This document shows positions 42,806 to 52,204 of a stretch of 64,000 nucleotides of DNA, in pieces; positions within the stretch are counted from its first letter, which is position 1; every line of letters starts with the position of its first letter. The position numbers and the translations under genes were made by a program. Source of the stretch: Pseudomonas sp. MPC6 (GTDB lineage Bacteria; Pseudomonadota; Gammaproteobacteria; Pseudomonadales; Pseudomonadaceae). The stretch covers positions 62,001-126,000 of the forward strand of contig NZ_CP034782.1 of the NCBI RefSeq assembly GCF_006094435.1, read 5' to 3'. The notes beneath the pieces are model-generated. The model saw only the letters and a program-made list of their open reading frames with translations. It did no database searches and was not told the origin of the DNA.

Positions 42806-42946
42806 AAATCAGCTACACGCCAAAAACGAAGTTGGGTAACCGGGTGTCGAAAGATGCCTTAGTGGAGGCTTGAGCCGTGTGCGTTGAAAGGCGCATGCAC
42901 GGTTCTTAGGGGGCTGGACGCGGGTAACCGCGTCTGGCTACCCAAC
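42806..42946 (+). mobile_element. Group II intron 3'-end fragment
   Basis: It begins with the last codons of the interrupted reverse transcriptase (NQLHAKNEVG, stop at 42839), followed by a domain V hairpin, a domain VI-like hairpin and the end CTACCCAAC. With the piece at 36786-37060 it forms the 3' part of one intron whose 5' part is lost. It is inserted just before the coding start of an IS630 transposase. Confidence 0.88.
42872..42905 (+). ncRNA. Group II intron domain V (broken intron)
   Basis: The 34-base hairpin starts GAGCCGTGTGCG and ends GCATGCACGGTTC, the domain V shape with a GAAA tetraloop. Confidence 0.85.
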
Positions 42947-42960
42947 ACCGGGGGTCCTTA

Positions 42961-43936
42961 CCGCTGACTGAGGAAGAGATCCTCAAGCTGGAAGAGATCG
43001 TTCGCAAAGGCAAAGATTGGCGTAGTCGGGATAGGGCAGAAACCTTGCTACGACTTGCCAGCGGCGACTCGCCAAAAGTGGTGGCCGAAACCCAAGGGGT
43101 ATGCACGCAAACCGTCTACGAGCGTCGACAACAGTGGTTGAGCAAAGGCTTTGCGGGCTTGGTTGATGCGCCCCGTTCAGGAGCACCGGGCAAGCTCTCG
43201 GCCTATCTGCCGATTATTGAGGAGTCGGCGCAGGCAAGCCCTATGAGTGCTGGCGAGATTCATCAGCGACTGGTGGAAGAGTTCGAGGTTACGGTGCACC
43301 TGAACACCGTGAAAAATGCACTCAAACAGCTGGGGTTCGTCTGGAAGCGAACCCGCTACAGTTTAAAAAAACCGTGATGCACAGGCCTTCGCTAGAAGCG
43401 CTGAAGAGCTTGAGCAGCTGATAGGGAAGGCGCACGAAGGTGAAATCGAATTGGCTTACGTGGATGAGGCGGGCTTCTCATTGGCACCGCCGGTGCGCAG
43501 CGCCTGGACCTTGCGCGGTAAGACGCACAAGGCCCAGCCCCAGAAAGCCGGCCGACTCAACGTCATGGGAGCGATGTTCAGTTCTGGCGGGCTGTATTTT
43601 TCGGGAACATGGGGAACGATGACGTCGCTGGCCTTTGCGGGTTTCTTGAGTCAGTTGCTAAAGCGGACAGCCAAGCCCTTGGTCGTGGTGGTGGACAACG
43701 CCTCTATTCATGCGGCGAAAGCGATACGGGCACTACTCCAGCTGCCGGAGTTCGAAAGGCTGACCCTATACTTCTTGCCGCCGTATTCCCCTGAGCTGAA
43801 CCGGATCGAGATCCTCTGGCGCAAAATCAAATACGAGTGGCTGCCTTTTCGTAAACACACACGAGCAGAACTGGAGGGCGCACTCGATCGCATCCAAGCT
43901 GGATTTGGCAAGGATTACAACCTGACTTTTTGTTGA
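42961..43936 (+). pseudogene. IS630-family transposase, second type, frameshifted and missing its start
   Basis: The frame begins PLTEEEILKLEEIVRKGKDW right after the group II intron fragment, so its start codon is on the other side of the intron. It runs to YSLKKP and a stop at 43377. The rest (RDAQAFARSAEELEQLIGKA, AYVDEAGFSLAPPVRSAWTL, VVVVDNASIHAAKAIRALLQ, YSPELNRIEILWRKIKYEW) is in the +1 frame. The shift lies at a run of seven A (43365-43371). It is either a mutation or a programmed frameshift site. The element ends near 43945. Confidence 0.85.
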
Positions 43937-43948
43937 GCACTTAGTCTA

Positions 43949-45104
43949 AAAGACAGGCATCCGCCCGGGACGTCTGCCCATCATGGGTACTCAAGCCCTT
44001 CACTACTGGCTGGCTCAACTGAGCCAGCTCAGCACCCAGCAGAAATCCACGCTGCATCATCCCTGCAGAACCCACCCGCGACAGCGGTACTGGATGGCTT
44101 GCCTGCCTTGCAGAGTTGTCCGCATTGCCAAGCCAAGGCTGAGCGTCTTGCTCCCTGAGGATGGTCACGCGGCTTACGTCGCTATCGTTGCCGTGCTTGC
44201 CGCCGGACTTGCTCCGCGTTGTCAGCAACAAGCCTGGCCCGCCTGCATTACCCCGAGCGCTGGAAAGACTAGGCCAGGCACTGATTGACGGCCTAAGCGT
44301 ACCGCAAGGCGGCCAAGACGTGCAGCATCAGCCAAAACACGGCTTTCCTCTGGCGGCACCGCTTCCTGACTTCAGCGGCCCAGCATCACGCCAAGCATGA
44401 AGCAGGAATTGTTGAAGTAGATGAGACGTTCTTTCTAGAGTCCTGCAAAGGTCAACGACAGCTGCCACGGGCACCGCGCAAACGCGGTGGAGTCGGCGTG
44501 ACCCGAGGCACGGGTAAAGACCAAATCCCGGTGATGGTGGTGCGCGACCGGGAGGGGCATACCGCGGACTTCAAGCTGGCCAAGCTCGATGGCAAGCATG
44601 TACGAGAAGCGCTTCTACCGCTGATCGATCAGGAGTCCGTGCTCTGCTGTGATGGGGCGGCGGTATATGCCAGTTTTGCCCGGACGCAGGGCACTACACA
44701 TCACGTAGTGCATGCCCGTCCCGGCCAGCGCGTACGCCAGGGCGCTTTCCATATCCAGAACGTCAATGCCTACCACAGTCGCCTGAAGAGCTGGATGGCT
44801 CGCTTTCATGGCGTGGCCACCCGCTACCTCCCGAACTATCTGGGCTGGCGCCGTATGCTGGAGCGTTACCAGCAGAGTATTCGGCCGGATCACTGCATCC
44901 AGGAGGCGCTAGGGCGCACCATGCAACGCGCTATTGGGATATAGCTATTTATTAGTCGTTAATCGTGACGCGATTCTACCATCAATTGTCGCAAATCATC
45001 TATTCAGGGTGTAGTGATCCGGGTGACGATGGCAACTCAAAATAATTACAAACCAATAGAGATACAGGAGGTGAACTATGTCTAGTCCTCATCGTAAAGG
45101 CCCA
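43949..45104 (+). repeat. 1156-bp direct repeat, copy A
   Basis: As read by eye, the sequence is the same as 48055-49210. It contains a decayed IS1595-family transposase, a 130-base spacer, a ribosome site and the first nine codons of an aminotransferase gene. After 45104 the two copies diverge. Confidence 0.9.
43983..44943 (+). pseudogene. IS1595-family transposase, decayed, copy A
   Basis: The intact-looking C-terminal half (44498-44943) reads [40 protein letters not shown] and [20 protein letters not shown], typical of IS1595 (ISXO2-like) transposases. The N-terminal zinc-ribbon part (LQSCPHCQAKAERLAP) ends in a TGA. The region between has further stops and frame changes near 44270-44320. 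The same lesions occur in copy B. Confidence 0.85.
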
Positions 45105-45375
45105 TACCGCAGCGTTTCCTCCTACGCGTGGTCAAATGTTGGCTGCCGTACCACCAAAAAAGCGATCGAAGAAACAGAACGTCTGTTGCCGTAAGCCTTG
45201 GAAGCGGGGGATCTGCTGGAAATGTCAATATCTATCCAAGCTCACAACCCGGCCCGATTGTAAAAGTCATGCCTCCTCTGATCTTCACTGAAGAGCATGT
45301 AGGCATGCTTCGCTGAAGCCTGGGATAAAACCGTGGCAGCTGCAGAAGGTGGCGGTCATCAGCAGTGGTTCTAAA
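45078..45375 (+). pseudogene. Class III aminotransferase with large internal deletions
   Basis: It starts MSSPHRKGP, like the intact gene at 49184, and jumps directly to YRSVSSYAWSNVGCRTTKKA, which in the intact gene lies about 290 codons later. It stops at 45194 and the sequence then continues as VYPSS-like, PGPIVKVMPPLIFTEEHVG and a final GGGHQQWF-like end at 45375. It is a paralog, not a copy, of the gene at 49184, since residues differ. At least two deletions inactivated it. Confidence 0.85.
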
Positions 45376-45455
45376 TCTCTGAGCCCTTGATTAATGACTA
45401 AACGTAAGGCGCTGGTTCCCTACGTTTATATTTACGATGTGAAGAGTAGATAGAT

Positions 45456-45671
45456 ATGCCTCGCAGAAATATTCGACCGGATTCCAGCAAGGTTGACTTG
45501 AATAACCTGGAAACCTGGTTGCCCGTTTACGATTTCATCGACTACAACCGATTGGGTGATCTGGTTGAGGATAAATTTGTAAAATTTATGGAGACGACAC
45601 CGAAAAGTGCCGAGATGCACAAGCGCGCCAGTAAACATCTGCTGAACGGTGTTTCAGAGAGCTTATACTGA
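45456..45671 (+). pseudogene. N-terminal fragment of another class III aminotransferase (71 aa)
   Basis: The frame MPRRNIRPDSSKVDLNNLET ends SAEMHKRASKHLLNGVSESL and a stop. This end resembles the first helix and loop of glutamate-1-semialdehyde aminomutase-like enzymes (residues before the PLP domain). Nothing of the catalytic domain follows. It could also be a small gene of its own, but truncation seems more likely. Confidence 0.5.
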
Positions 45672-45709
45672 GGCTCAAAAAATAATTAGCATAAATGAAG
45701 GAGAGCATC

Positions 45710-46843
45710 ATGCCTGTAACCGGAAGCCACCCCCTCACTATTGATAACTGGCAATCTGCCCGTGCCGAAGGGATGATCAATCTACAAAGTATAATCCCGA
45801 ACCTGATGACGATTAACGCTCAAACAGTGTATCGGCTTAACTATCAGGCCATAAACTACGATCTGCATGAAATTCCCAGCGTAGCAAGGCTGTTGAGTCA
45901 TCCGGCGGTGGCCGGCCTGGTAGTGATGAAGGCTAGTGGGGAGGTGTTGCTTGAGCACTATAATAATGGCAACGGCCACAATACGACTTTTTCTATTCAG
46001 TCCTCGACCAAAGCGATCGGCTACCTGTTGCTTAATCGTGCGCTTAAGGCTGGCAAAATATCTCTGGACGATAAGGTAGAGCAATATATTCCTGAGATCG
46101 GTTCAGGATTCTGGGGGCGTAGTGTCGCCGATGTGGCAGCGATGGCCGTGCATCACAATGTCGCTGAACTGGCTGCCTATACCGGTGATCCGGAAGCGAT
46201 GGTAATGTATGACCGTGATGAGCGGGTAATCGGACTGGCGCGTAACGATGAGAAGGAAACGTTACGGCAGTTTATTGAACAGATTGAAGCTTCGGGTGAA
46301 GCAGGCTCAAATCAGTGGCAGGGCAAAATCGCCAATTACGCAACGATTAATACCAGTGTTCTGGGTTTGATGTTGGAAAATGCGATGCAGGTGCCTTTGA
46401 TGGCTCAGGTGCGGGTCCTATTGCATGAGATCGGTGGTGAAAATCCGGTTCATATAGGTACCGATTTTGAAGGTGCTCCGGTGATAGGGGCAGGCATGCT
46501 AATGTCTACTGTCGATTTTGCCCGCTATGGTCGACTGCTGATCGCCGACAAGGAACAGGTACTCAGCGACCGGGAAGCGGCAAGCATGCATGGTGAACTG
46601 GTTCCGGCCGATCTTACTTATGTCGATTCTCGCTACTACAAGTCGGCGATCCATAATGAGTTTGGTATTGGTCACAGTGGCTGGGCTGGGCAGCTGATAT
46701 GGGCTGATCCTGAAAGCGACATCGTTATCGCAATGAATGGACAGCTGGCGAGCGAACTGCCGGCTCCATTTGACCACTTTTTAAAGCTTTATCAGGGCGC
46801 GATTGATATTGTTAAGTATTTCCGTTCCGTTCCGAGCCTGTGA
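45710..46843 (+). CDS. NylB-like serine hydrolase (beta-lactamase fold)
   Basis: The enzyme has about 377 residues and belongs to the family of 6-aminohexanoate-dimer hydrolase (NylB) and related esterases. ATG 45710 has AAGGAG six bases upstream. The N-terminal LTIDNWQSA resembles NylB. Catalytic landmarks are SIQSSTKAIGYLL (Ser-x-x-Lys), IANYATINTSVLGLMLENA (Tyr-x-x-Asn-like) and FGIGHSGWAGQLIWADP. No signal peptide is evident, so it is probably cytoplasmic, as NylB is. It could hydrolyse a linear amide of an amino acid. The substrate is inferred from the neighbours. Confidence 0.75.
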   Translation: MPVTGSHPLTIDNWQSARAEGMINLQSIIPNLMTINAQTVYRLNYQAINYDLHEIPSVARLLSHPAVAGLVVMKASGEVLLEHYNNGNGHNTTFSIQSSTKAIGYLLLNRALKAGKISLDDKVEQYIPEIGSGFWGRSVADVAAMAVHHNVAELAAYTGDPEAMVMYDRDERVIGLARNDEKETLRQFIEQIEASGEAGSNQWQGKIANYATINTSVLGLMLENAMQVPLMAQVRVLLHEIGGENPVHIGTDFEGAPVIGAGMLMSTVDFARYGRLLIADKEQVLSDREAASMHGELVPADLTYVDSRYYKSAIHNEFGIGHSGWAGQLIWADPESDIVIAMNGQLASELPAPFDHFLKLYQGAIDIVKYFRSVPSL

Positions 46844-46897
46844 CTGAATGAGAAAGGGCGGCCAGATGCGCACGATTTGATTAATTTACTTCTTTTT

Positions 46898-46924
46898 GCC
46901 CCGCAGGATCAGCGGGGCATTTTT
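46898..46924. terminator. Terminator between convergent hydrolase and AraC genes
   Basis: GCCCCGC (46898-46904) and GCGGGGC (46912-46918) pair and are followed by ATTTTT; a T-run precedes the stem on the other side. It can serve both genes. Confidence 0.85.
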
Positions 46925-46947
46925 CGATACTGCATCACGATTCGCCT

Positions 46948-47973
46948 TTACGCCTTTTTATTACGGTATTTGGCGGGAGTTTCCCCCGTCCACTTTTTAA
47001 ACGCTTTGATAAAAGCACTAGTATCGCTGAAGCCCAGTAAAAAACTAATCTCTTTAATCTCCATCGTTAGTGCTTCGATATTCTGGATGGCCAATTCACG
47101 ACGGGTGTTATCCAATATTTGCGCAAAGTTGATTCCTTGTTCTTTTAACTGCCTTTGCAGTGTTCGCGGTCCAATGGCCATGATATTAGCCACGTTTTCG
47201 AGTCGGCTTTGGCCTCCAGGCAGCGTTTGGCGAATATGGTAGGAAACCGATGCTATCAGATCAAAATCATCGGGAGCCGAATTAATCAAATCAATCAAAT
47301 GCTTTTTGATGATTGGGAACAGCTTTAAATCTGCTGAAGGCACCGGCTTGTCTTCCAGAGTCGCAGAGTAAGTGATGGTGTTGACTGGCTGGTCGAAGTA
47401 GGGGGTGATGCCCAGGAGCTTTTGATAGGTTGATATATCGCCTAGTGGATCATGTTGAAAATACACCCCAGAAGGTGTCACGCTATGCTCACAGAGCTGA
47501 TCGACAACGTGCTTAACATAAGCCATCGCAAACTCAGCATCCTGATTTTTATGCACTACCTTGGGATGCAAGATTGCATACTCGATCCCAATCCTGTCAC
47601 CGCGGTTGATATAGGCCATCCGAGTTCCTCCCTGTGACGATTTCAGAAAAGTGGCCATATTGTACAACGCAGCACCTACAGTCGGGGAGTTGAGTACCAC
47701 ATAACCAAATGCACCCCATTTTGCCGGATTTTGCTGTGCGCCCAGTTCAAGGCCAAGCATCGGGCGTTTGGTTAATAAGGCAGCGAGTTCTAACAGGTGG
47801 GTGAAGTTATCCAGTCTGACCGTCTGATAAGGGTCATCTATGGCCTTGAGGTCGATGTCGGCTTGATCAAACAGCGGCTTAGGATCGAAACCCTCGCGTC
47901 TTAAAATTGCTGCCAGATCAACTGCCACCGACGCGCTGACAGTTGCTATATCGGAAGGCGTTTTATTCTGCAT
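46948..47973 (-). CDS. AraC-family regulator (arabinose-binding-like domain), 1
   Basis: The regulator has 341 residues from ATG 47973 (MQNKTPSDIA). The N-terminal sensing domain (residues about 20-200; KWGAFGYVVLNSPTVGAALY) is of the OruR/ArgR-like type, and the C-terminal AraC domain has NVANIMAIGPRTLQRQLKEQ and IKEISFLLGFSDTSAFIKAF. It is a close paralog of the regulator at 51005-52033. It is convergent with the NylB-like gene. Regulators of this type often respond to amino acids or amines. Confidence 0.85.
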   Translation of the reverse strand: MQNKTPSDIATVSASVAVDLAAILRREGFDPKPLFDQADIDLKAIDDPYQTVRLDNFTHLLELAALLTKRPMLGLELGAQQNPAKWGAFGYVVLNSPTVGAALYNMATFLKSSQGGTRMAYINRGDRIGIEYAILHPKVVHKNQDAEFAMAYVKHVVDQLCEHSVTPSGVYFQHDPLGDISTYQKLLGITPYFDQPVNTITYSATLEDKPVPSADLKLFPIIKKHLIDLINSAPDDFDLIASVSYHIRQTLPGGQSRLENVANIMAIGPRTLQRQLKEQGINFAQILDNTRRELAIQNIEALTMEIKEISFLLGFSDTSAFIKAFKKWTGETPAKYRNKKA

Positions 47974-48054
47974 CAAGCCGTTCCTTTCGGTTAGAAAACT
48001 AATGGTAAGTCATTTTTAGGCTATGTCCTAATAGCCTGTTGTAAGAGCTAATCT

Positions 48055-49210
48055 AAAGACAGGCATCCGCCCGGGACGTCTGCCCATCATGGGTACTCAA
48101 GCCCTTCACTACTGGCTGGCTCAACTGAGCCAGCTCAGCACCCAGCAGAAATCCACGCTGCATCATCCCTGCAGAACCCACCCGCGACAGCGGTACTGGA
48201 TGGCTTGCCTGCCTTGCAGAGTTGTCCGCATTGCCAAGCCAAGGCTGAGCGTCTTGCTCCCTGAGGATGGTCACGCGGCTTACGTCGCTATCGTTGCCGT
48301 GCTTGCCGCCGGACTTGCTCCGCGTTGTCAGCAACAAGCCTGGCCCGCCTGCATTACCCCGAGCGCTGGAAAGACTAGGCCAGGCACTGATTGACGGCCT
48401 AAGCGTACCGCAAGGCGGCCAAGACGTGCAGCATCAGCCAAAACACGGCTTTCCTCTGGCGGCACCGCTTCCTGACTTCAGCGGCCCAGCATCACGCCAA
48501 GCATGAAGCAGGAATTGTTGAAGTAGATGAGACGTTCTTTCTAGAGTCCTGCAAAGGTCAACGACAGCTGCCACGGGCACCGCGCAAACGCGGTGGAGTC
48601 GGCGTGACCCGAGGCACGGGTAAAGACCAAATCCCGGTGATGGTGGTGCGCGACCGGGAGGGGCATACCGCGGACTTCAAGCTGGCCAAGCTCGATGGCA
48701 AGCATGTACGAGAAGCGCTTCTACCGCTGATCGATCAGGAGTCCGTGCTCTGCTGTGATGGGGCGGCGGTATATGCCAGTTTTGCCCGGACGCAGGGCAC
48801 TACACATCACGTAGTGCATGCCCGTCCCGGCCAGCGCGTACGCCAGGGCGCTTTCCATATCCAGAACGTCAATGCCTACCACAGTCGCCTGAAGAGCTGG
48901 ATGGCTCGCTTTCATGGCGTGGCCACCCGCTACCTCCCGAACTATCTGGGCTGGCGCCGTATGCTGGAGCGTTACCAGCAGAGTATTCGGCCGGATCACT
49001 GCATCCAGGAGGCGCTAGGGCGCACCATGCAACGCGCTATTGGGATATAGCTATTTATTAGTCGTTAATCGTGACGCGATTCTACCATCAATTGTCGCAA
49101 ATCATCTATTCAGGGTGTAGTGATCCGGGTGACGATGGCAACTCAAAATAATTACAAACCAATAGAGATACAGGAGGTGAACTATGTCTAGTCCTCATCG
49201 TAAAGGCCCA
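48055..49210 (+). repeat. 1156-bp direct repeat, copy B
   Basis: It is the second copy of 43949-45104, ending in codon 9 of the intact aminotransferase gene. Copy B contains the same decayed transposase. Confidence 0.9.
48089..49049 (+). pseudogene. IS1595-family transposase, decayed, copy B
   Basis: It carries the same stop codons and frameshifts as copy A, so it was duplicated after inactivation. Confidence 0.85.
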
Positions 49211-50458
49211 ACTCAGAAAGAATTTATGGATAAATACGCTCAGTACTTCGGTATTGATCGTGTTAAAGCCACACAGGACATGGGTTTTTACTTTATCGAA
49301 GACGGTGGCGAAGGCGCCCATGTATGGGATACCGCAGGCCGTAAGGTGCTGGATTTCTGGGGCGTGGGTGGGGTTAACAATCTCGGACACCGCAATCCTG
49401 TAGTCATGGCTGAATTTGAAAAAGCCATGAAAGAAGAGGATTTTGGCTCACTGTTCTGGTTCTCAGAGGCTAAGGGTGAGTTGGTTAAGAAATTAGCCGA
49501 AACCACGCCTGAGCGCCTGAAAATAACATTGCCCTGTGTGACCGGTTCTGAAGCGGTGGATGAGGCGATCAAGCTGGCGCGTGGTGCGACTGGCCGGGTG
49601 GAAACGCTGTACTGCTCTAACGCATACCACGGTCACACTGGCATCTCGTTGTCGATGATGACTGCCGATGATTGTCGCTCTTGGTGCGAGCCGCTGGTGC
49701 CTGGCTTCCGTCAGTTCGATTATGACGATGCTAGCTCGCTGGCTAAACTCATCTCCAATCGTACCGCCGCGGTTATTGTTGAAGTGGTGCAGACCGATTT
49801 CAGCGGGCTACCGTCAAAAGATGCAAATTTCTGGTCTGAAGTGCGCCGCCTGTGTGACGAGAACGGCGCCAAGCTGATCATTGATGAAGTGGTAACAGGT
49901 ATGGGTCGCCTGGGTGAAGTATGGGGTTGTAATCTGTGGGATATCGACCCGGATATGATCTGCGTAGGTAAAGGTTTCTCCGGTGGTGTATTCCCAATGG
50001 CTGCGGTTATCTGTGCGGAAGATGTGCTGGACTTCTGGGGTGTTAACCCTTATCGCTCGATGTCCTCTTATGCATGGTCCAATGTTGGCTGTCGCACTAC
50101 CAAGGTGGCTATCGAGGAAACAGAGCGTCTATTGCCAAGTGCTATGAAGGTCGGTGATAAGCTGGAACAAGCGATTCTGGATATTCAGAAGCAGTACCCG
50201 GACCATATCACCAACTTGAATCGCACCGGTATGCTGTTCTCTATTGAACTGAACGAGCAAAACTTCACTGTATTAGAAGCCTTCGGTGGTATGTGGCAGC
50301 GCGATGTCGCTGTGGTTGCCAGCTCGCAGCACGCGCCGATCTTTAAGCTTTACCCACCGATGATCCTGAATGACGAACATGTGGCTGAATTCGCTAACAA
50401 GTTTGAAGATTGTACCAAGCATGCCCAGGGCGGAGGTCATCAAGGTTGGTTTGACTAA
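49184..50458 (+). CDS. Class III (PLP) aminotransferase 1
   Basis: The enzyme has 424 residues and a strong ribosome site (CAGGAGGTG). PLP-binding landmarks are LPCVTGSEAVDEAIKLARGA, AYHGHTGISLSM, LIIDEVVTGMGRLGEVWGC (Asp for the pyridine nitrogen) and DMICVGKGFSGGVFPMAAVI (Schiff-base Lys). It groups with omega-amino acid, dialkylglycine and phospholyase-type class III enzymes. It is followed by ridA, which removes reactive enamines from PLP reactions. Its 5' end lies inside the 1156-bp direct repeat. Confidence 0.88.
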   Translation: MSSPHRKGPTQKEFMDKYAQYFGIDRVKATQDMGFYFIEDGGEGAHVWDTAGRKVLDFWGVGGVNNLGHRNPVVMAEFEKAMKEEDFGSLFWFSEAKGELVKKLAETTPERLKITLPCVTGSEAVDEAIKLARGATGRVETLYCSNAYHGHTGISLSMMTADDCRSWCEPLVPGFRQFDYDDASSLAKLISNRTAAVIVEVVQTDFSGLPSKDANFWSEVRRLCDENGAKLIIDEVVTGMGRLGEVWGCNLWDIDPDMICVGKGFSGGVFPMAAVICAEDVLDFWGVNPYRSMSSYAWSNVGCRTTKVAIEETERLLPSAMKVGDKLEQAILDIQKQYPDHITNLNRTGMLFSIELNEQNFTVLEAFGGMWQRDVAVVASSQHAPIFKLYPPMILNDEHVAEFANKFEDCTKHAQGGGHQGWFD

Positions 50459-50571
50459 TTAATCAGTACCCGTTGAGAGTGGGGCGCCAGAATACGCCTC
50501 ACTTGTTGGTAGATCATCTAGCCAATCAGATGCTCATCCAAGTCCTTTTATTTACTCCGAGGTAATATGTT

Positions 50572-50991
50572 ATGAGCACCTTTATACCCGTCATTCCCAA
50601 AGGGATGGAAACTTATTACAACGACTATCAGTTTTCCCCGGCTGTGCGCAGCGGTGACCTGCTGATTATCTCCGGTCAGCTAGGCTTTAATCCCGATGGT
50701 TCGCTACCTGAAGACCCGGCCAACCAGATCAATAATGCCTTTCAGGCAATCGGCTATATTCTGCAGAGCGAAGCTCTGGATTTCAGCAATATCATCGCTA
50801 TCGACAGTTTCCATATCGGCGATATGCATAAGCAGTTTGAGTTGATGATCGGTGAGAAGGCAAAATTCATCGCTGAACCCCATCCGGCCTGGACCGCTGT
50901 TGGCGTTGCAAGCCTGGCGATGCCTGAGGCCGTGGTTGAGATCAAGGTAACTGCGCGCGTTGTAGATCAGGCTAAAGTCTCCTTCATATAA
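50572..50991 (+). CDS. ridA: RidA-family enamine/imine deaminase
   Basis: The 139-residue protein has the YjgF/RidA fold: FSPAVRSGDLLIISGQLGFN, EDPANQINNAFQAIGYIL and a C-terminal AVVEIKVTARV. The Arg usually found in the active-site motif is not obvious: the family IE(V/A)xxxA is EIKVTAR here. RidA proteins hydrolyse imine or enamine intermediates released by PLP enzymes. Position directly after an aminotransferase supports this. CCGAGGTAA precedes the ATG. Confidence 0.82.
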   Translation: MSTFIPVIPKGMETYYNDYQFSPAVRSGDLLIISGQLGFNPDGSLPEDPANQINNAFQAIGYILQSEALDFSNIIAIDSFHIGDMHKQFELMIGEKAKFIAEPHPAWTAVGVASLAMPEAVVEIKVTARVVDQAKVSFI

Positions 50992-51004
50992 GGTGGCTTA
51001 CTTT

Positions 51005-52033
51005 CTATCCTTTCCTATTTTCCCTGTACTGTCCGGGACTTTCCCCTGTCCATTTCCTGAATGCCTTGATAAAAGCACTGGTATCGCTATAGCCAAGTAA
51101 GTGGCTGATCTCTTTGAGCTCCATAGTTGAGTTACCCAGATGCTCTGTTGCCTGTTCTTGGCGCATCTCCTCTACCATTTGAGTAAACACAAATTTCTGT
51201 GCTTTTAAGTGTCGTTGTAGTGTTCTGGATTCGATCGCTAATGCGGCGGCCACATTTTTCAGGTTGCTTTGGCGAAGGGGCAGGAACTGACGGATCTGAT
51301 AGGTCACAGAGCCAACAAGATCATTACTGTCAGGTTGGGCGTTGGCCATATCCACCAAATGCTGTCGGAGAACCGGGAAAAGCTGCAGGTCCGCGGATAA
51401 AACCGGCTTATCCTCCAGTGGCAGTGGGAAGGTGATGCAGTTAACCGGTTGATCAAAATAGGGCGTTACACCATAGAGTTTCTTATAGACGGATAACTCT
51501 GAGATGGGGGAATGCTCAAAGTGCACCGCAACCGGTGATACACGTTTCTCACAGAGTCTGTCGACAATATTTTTTACATAAGCAAGGGATACCTCGGCAT
51601 CCTGGCTTTTGTGCACGACCCCGGGATGCAGGATTGAATACTCAATGCCAAAGATTCTGCTGTCACGAATGCAGGCGATGTGTGTGCCCGATTGCCAGGG
51701 CTTAAGAAACGTTGCCAGGTTACGCAAAGCCGCTCCGATGGTGGGTGAGTTCAGCACCAGATAACCAAAGGCCCCCCATTTAGCCGGATCCTGATTGATC
51801 CCCATAGTCAGTCCGAAGTGCGGGCTAAGGGTTATGTCAGCCGCCAGTTCCAATAGGTAGGTAAAGCGATCTAACCTGATCTTTTGATAGGGATCCTGGA
51901 TTATTTTCAGATCGATATCTGCTTTCTCGAATACTGTCTCCGGATCCAGCCCTTGCCTACGAATCAGCGCCGCCACATCAACTGCTGCAGCAGCTCGAAT
52001 CATTGGGATGCCAATTGATGGAGTTGGATTCAT
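51005..52033 (-). CDS. AraC-family regulator (arabinose-binding-like domain), 2
   Basis: The regulator has about 342 residues from ATG 52033 (MNPTPSIGIPM); the upstream frame is AT-rich. It shares most landmarks with the regulator at 46948: KWGAFGYLVLNSPTIGAALR, YFDQPVN, and ISHLLGYSDTSAFIKAFRKW. It lies between ridA and the kinase gene, pointing away from the kinase. The two paralogs may each control one aminotransferase block. Confidence 0.85.
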   Translation of the reverse strand: MNPTPSIGIPMIRAAAAVDVAALIRRQGLDPETVFEKADIDLKIIQDPYQKIRLDRFTYLLELAADITLSPHFGLTMGINQDPAKWGAFGYLVLNSPTIGAALRNLATFLKPWQSGTHIACIRDSRIFGIEYSILHPGVVHKSQDAEVSLAYVKNIVDRLCEKRVSPVAVHFEHSPISELSVYKKLYGVTPYFDQPVNCITFPLPLEDKPVLSADLQLFPVLRQHLVDMANAQPDSNDLVGSVTYQIRQFLPLRQSNLKNVAAALAIESRTLQRHLKAQKFVFTQMVEEMRQEQATEHLGNSTMELKEISHLLGYSDTSAFIKAFRKWTGESPGQYRENRKG

Positions 52034-52204
52034 AGAAAAAGCCTCATGAGATGAAATGGCTGAATAACTGTAATGGATTATTAGGCAGATATATTGATCT
52101 GTCGTCAAATGACGGTCATATGTGTTCAATGGACATGATGGTTTGTTTTGACGTGAGTCACAATGAAAAGGTCATCAATGAAAATAAAAAATAGAGAGGT
52201 GGTG

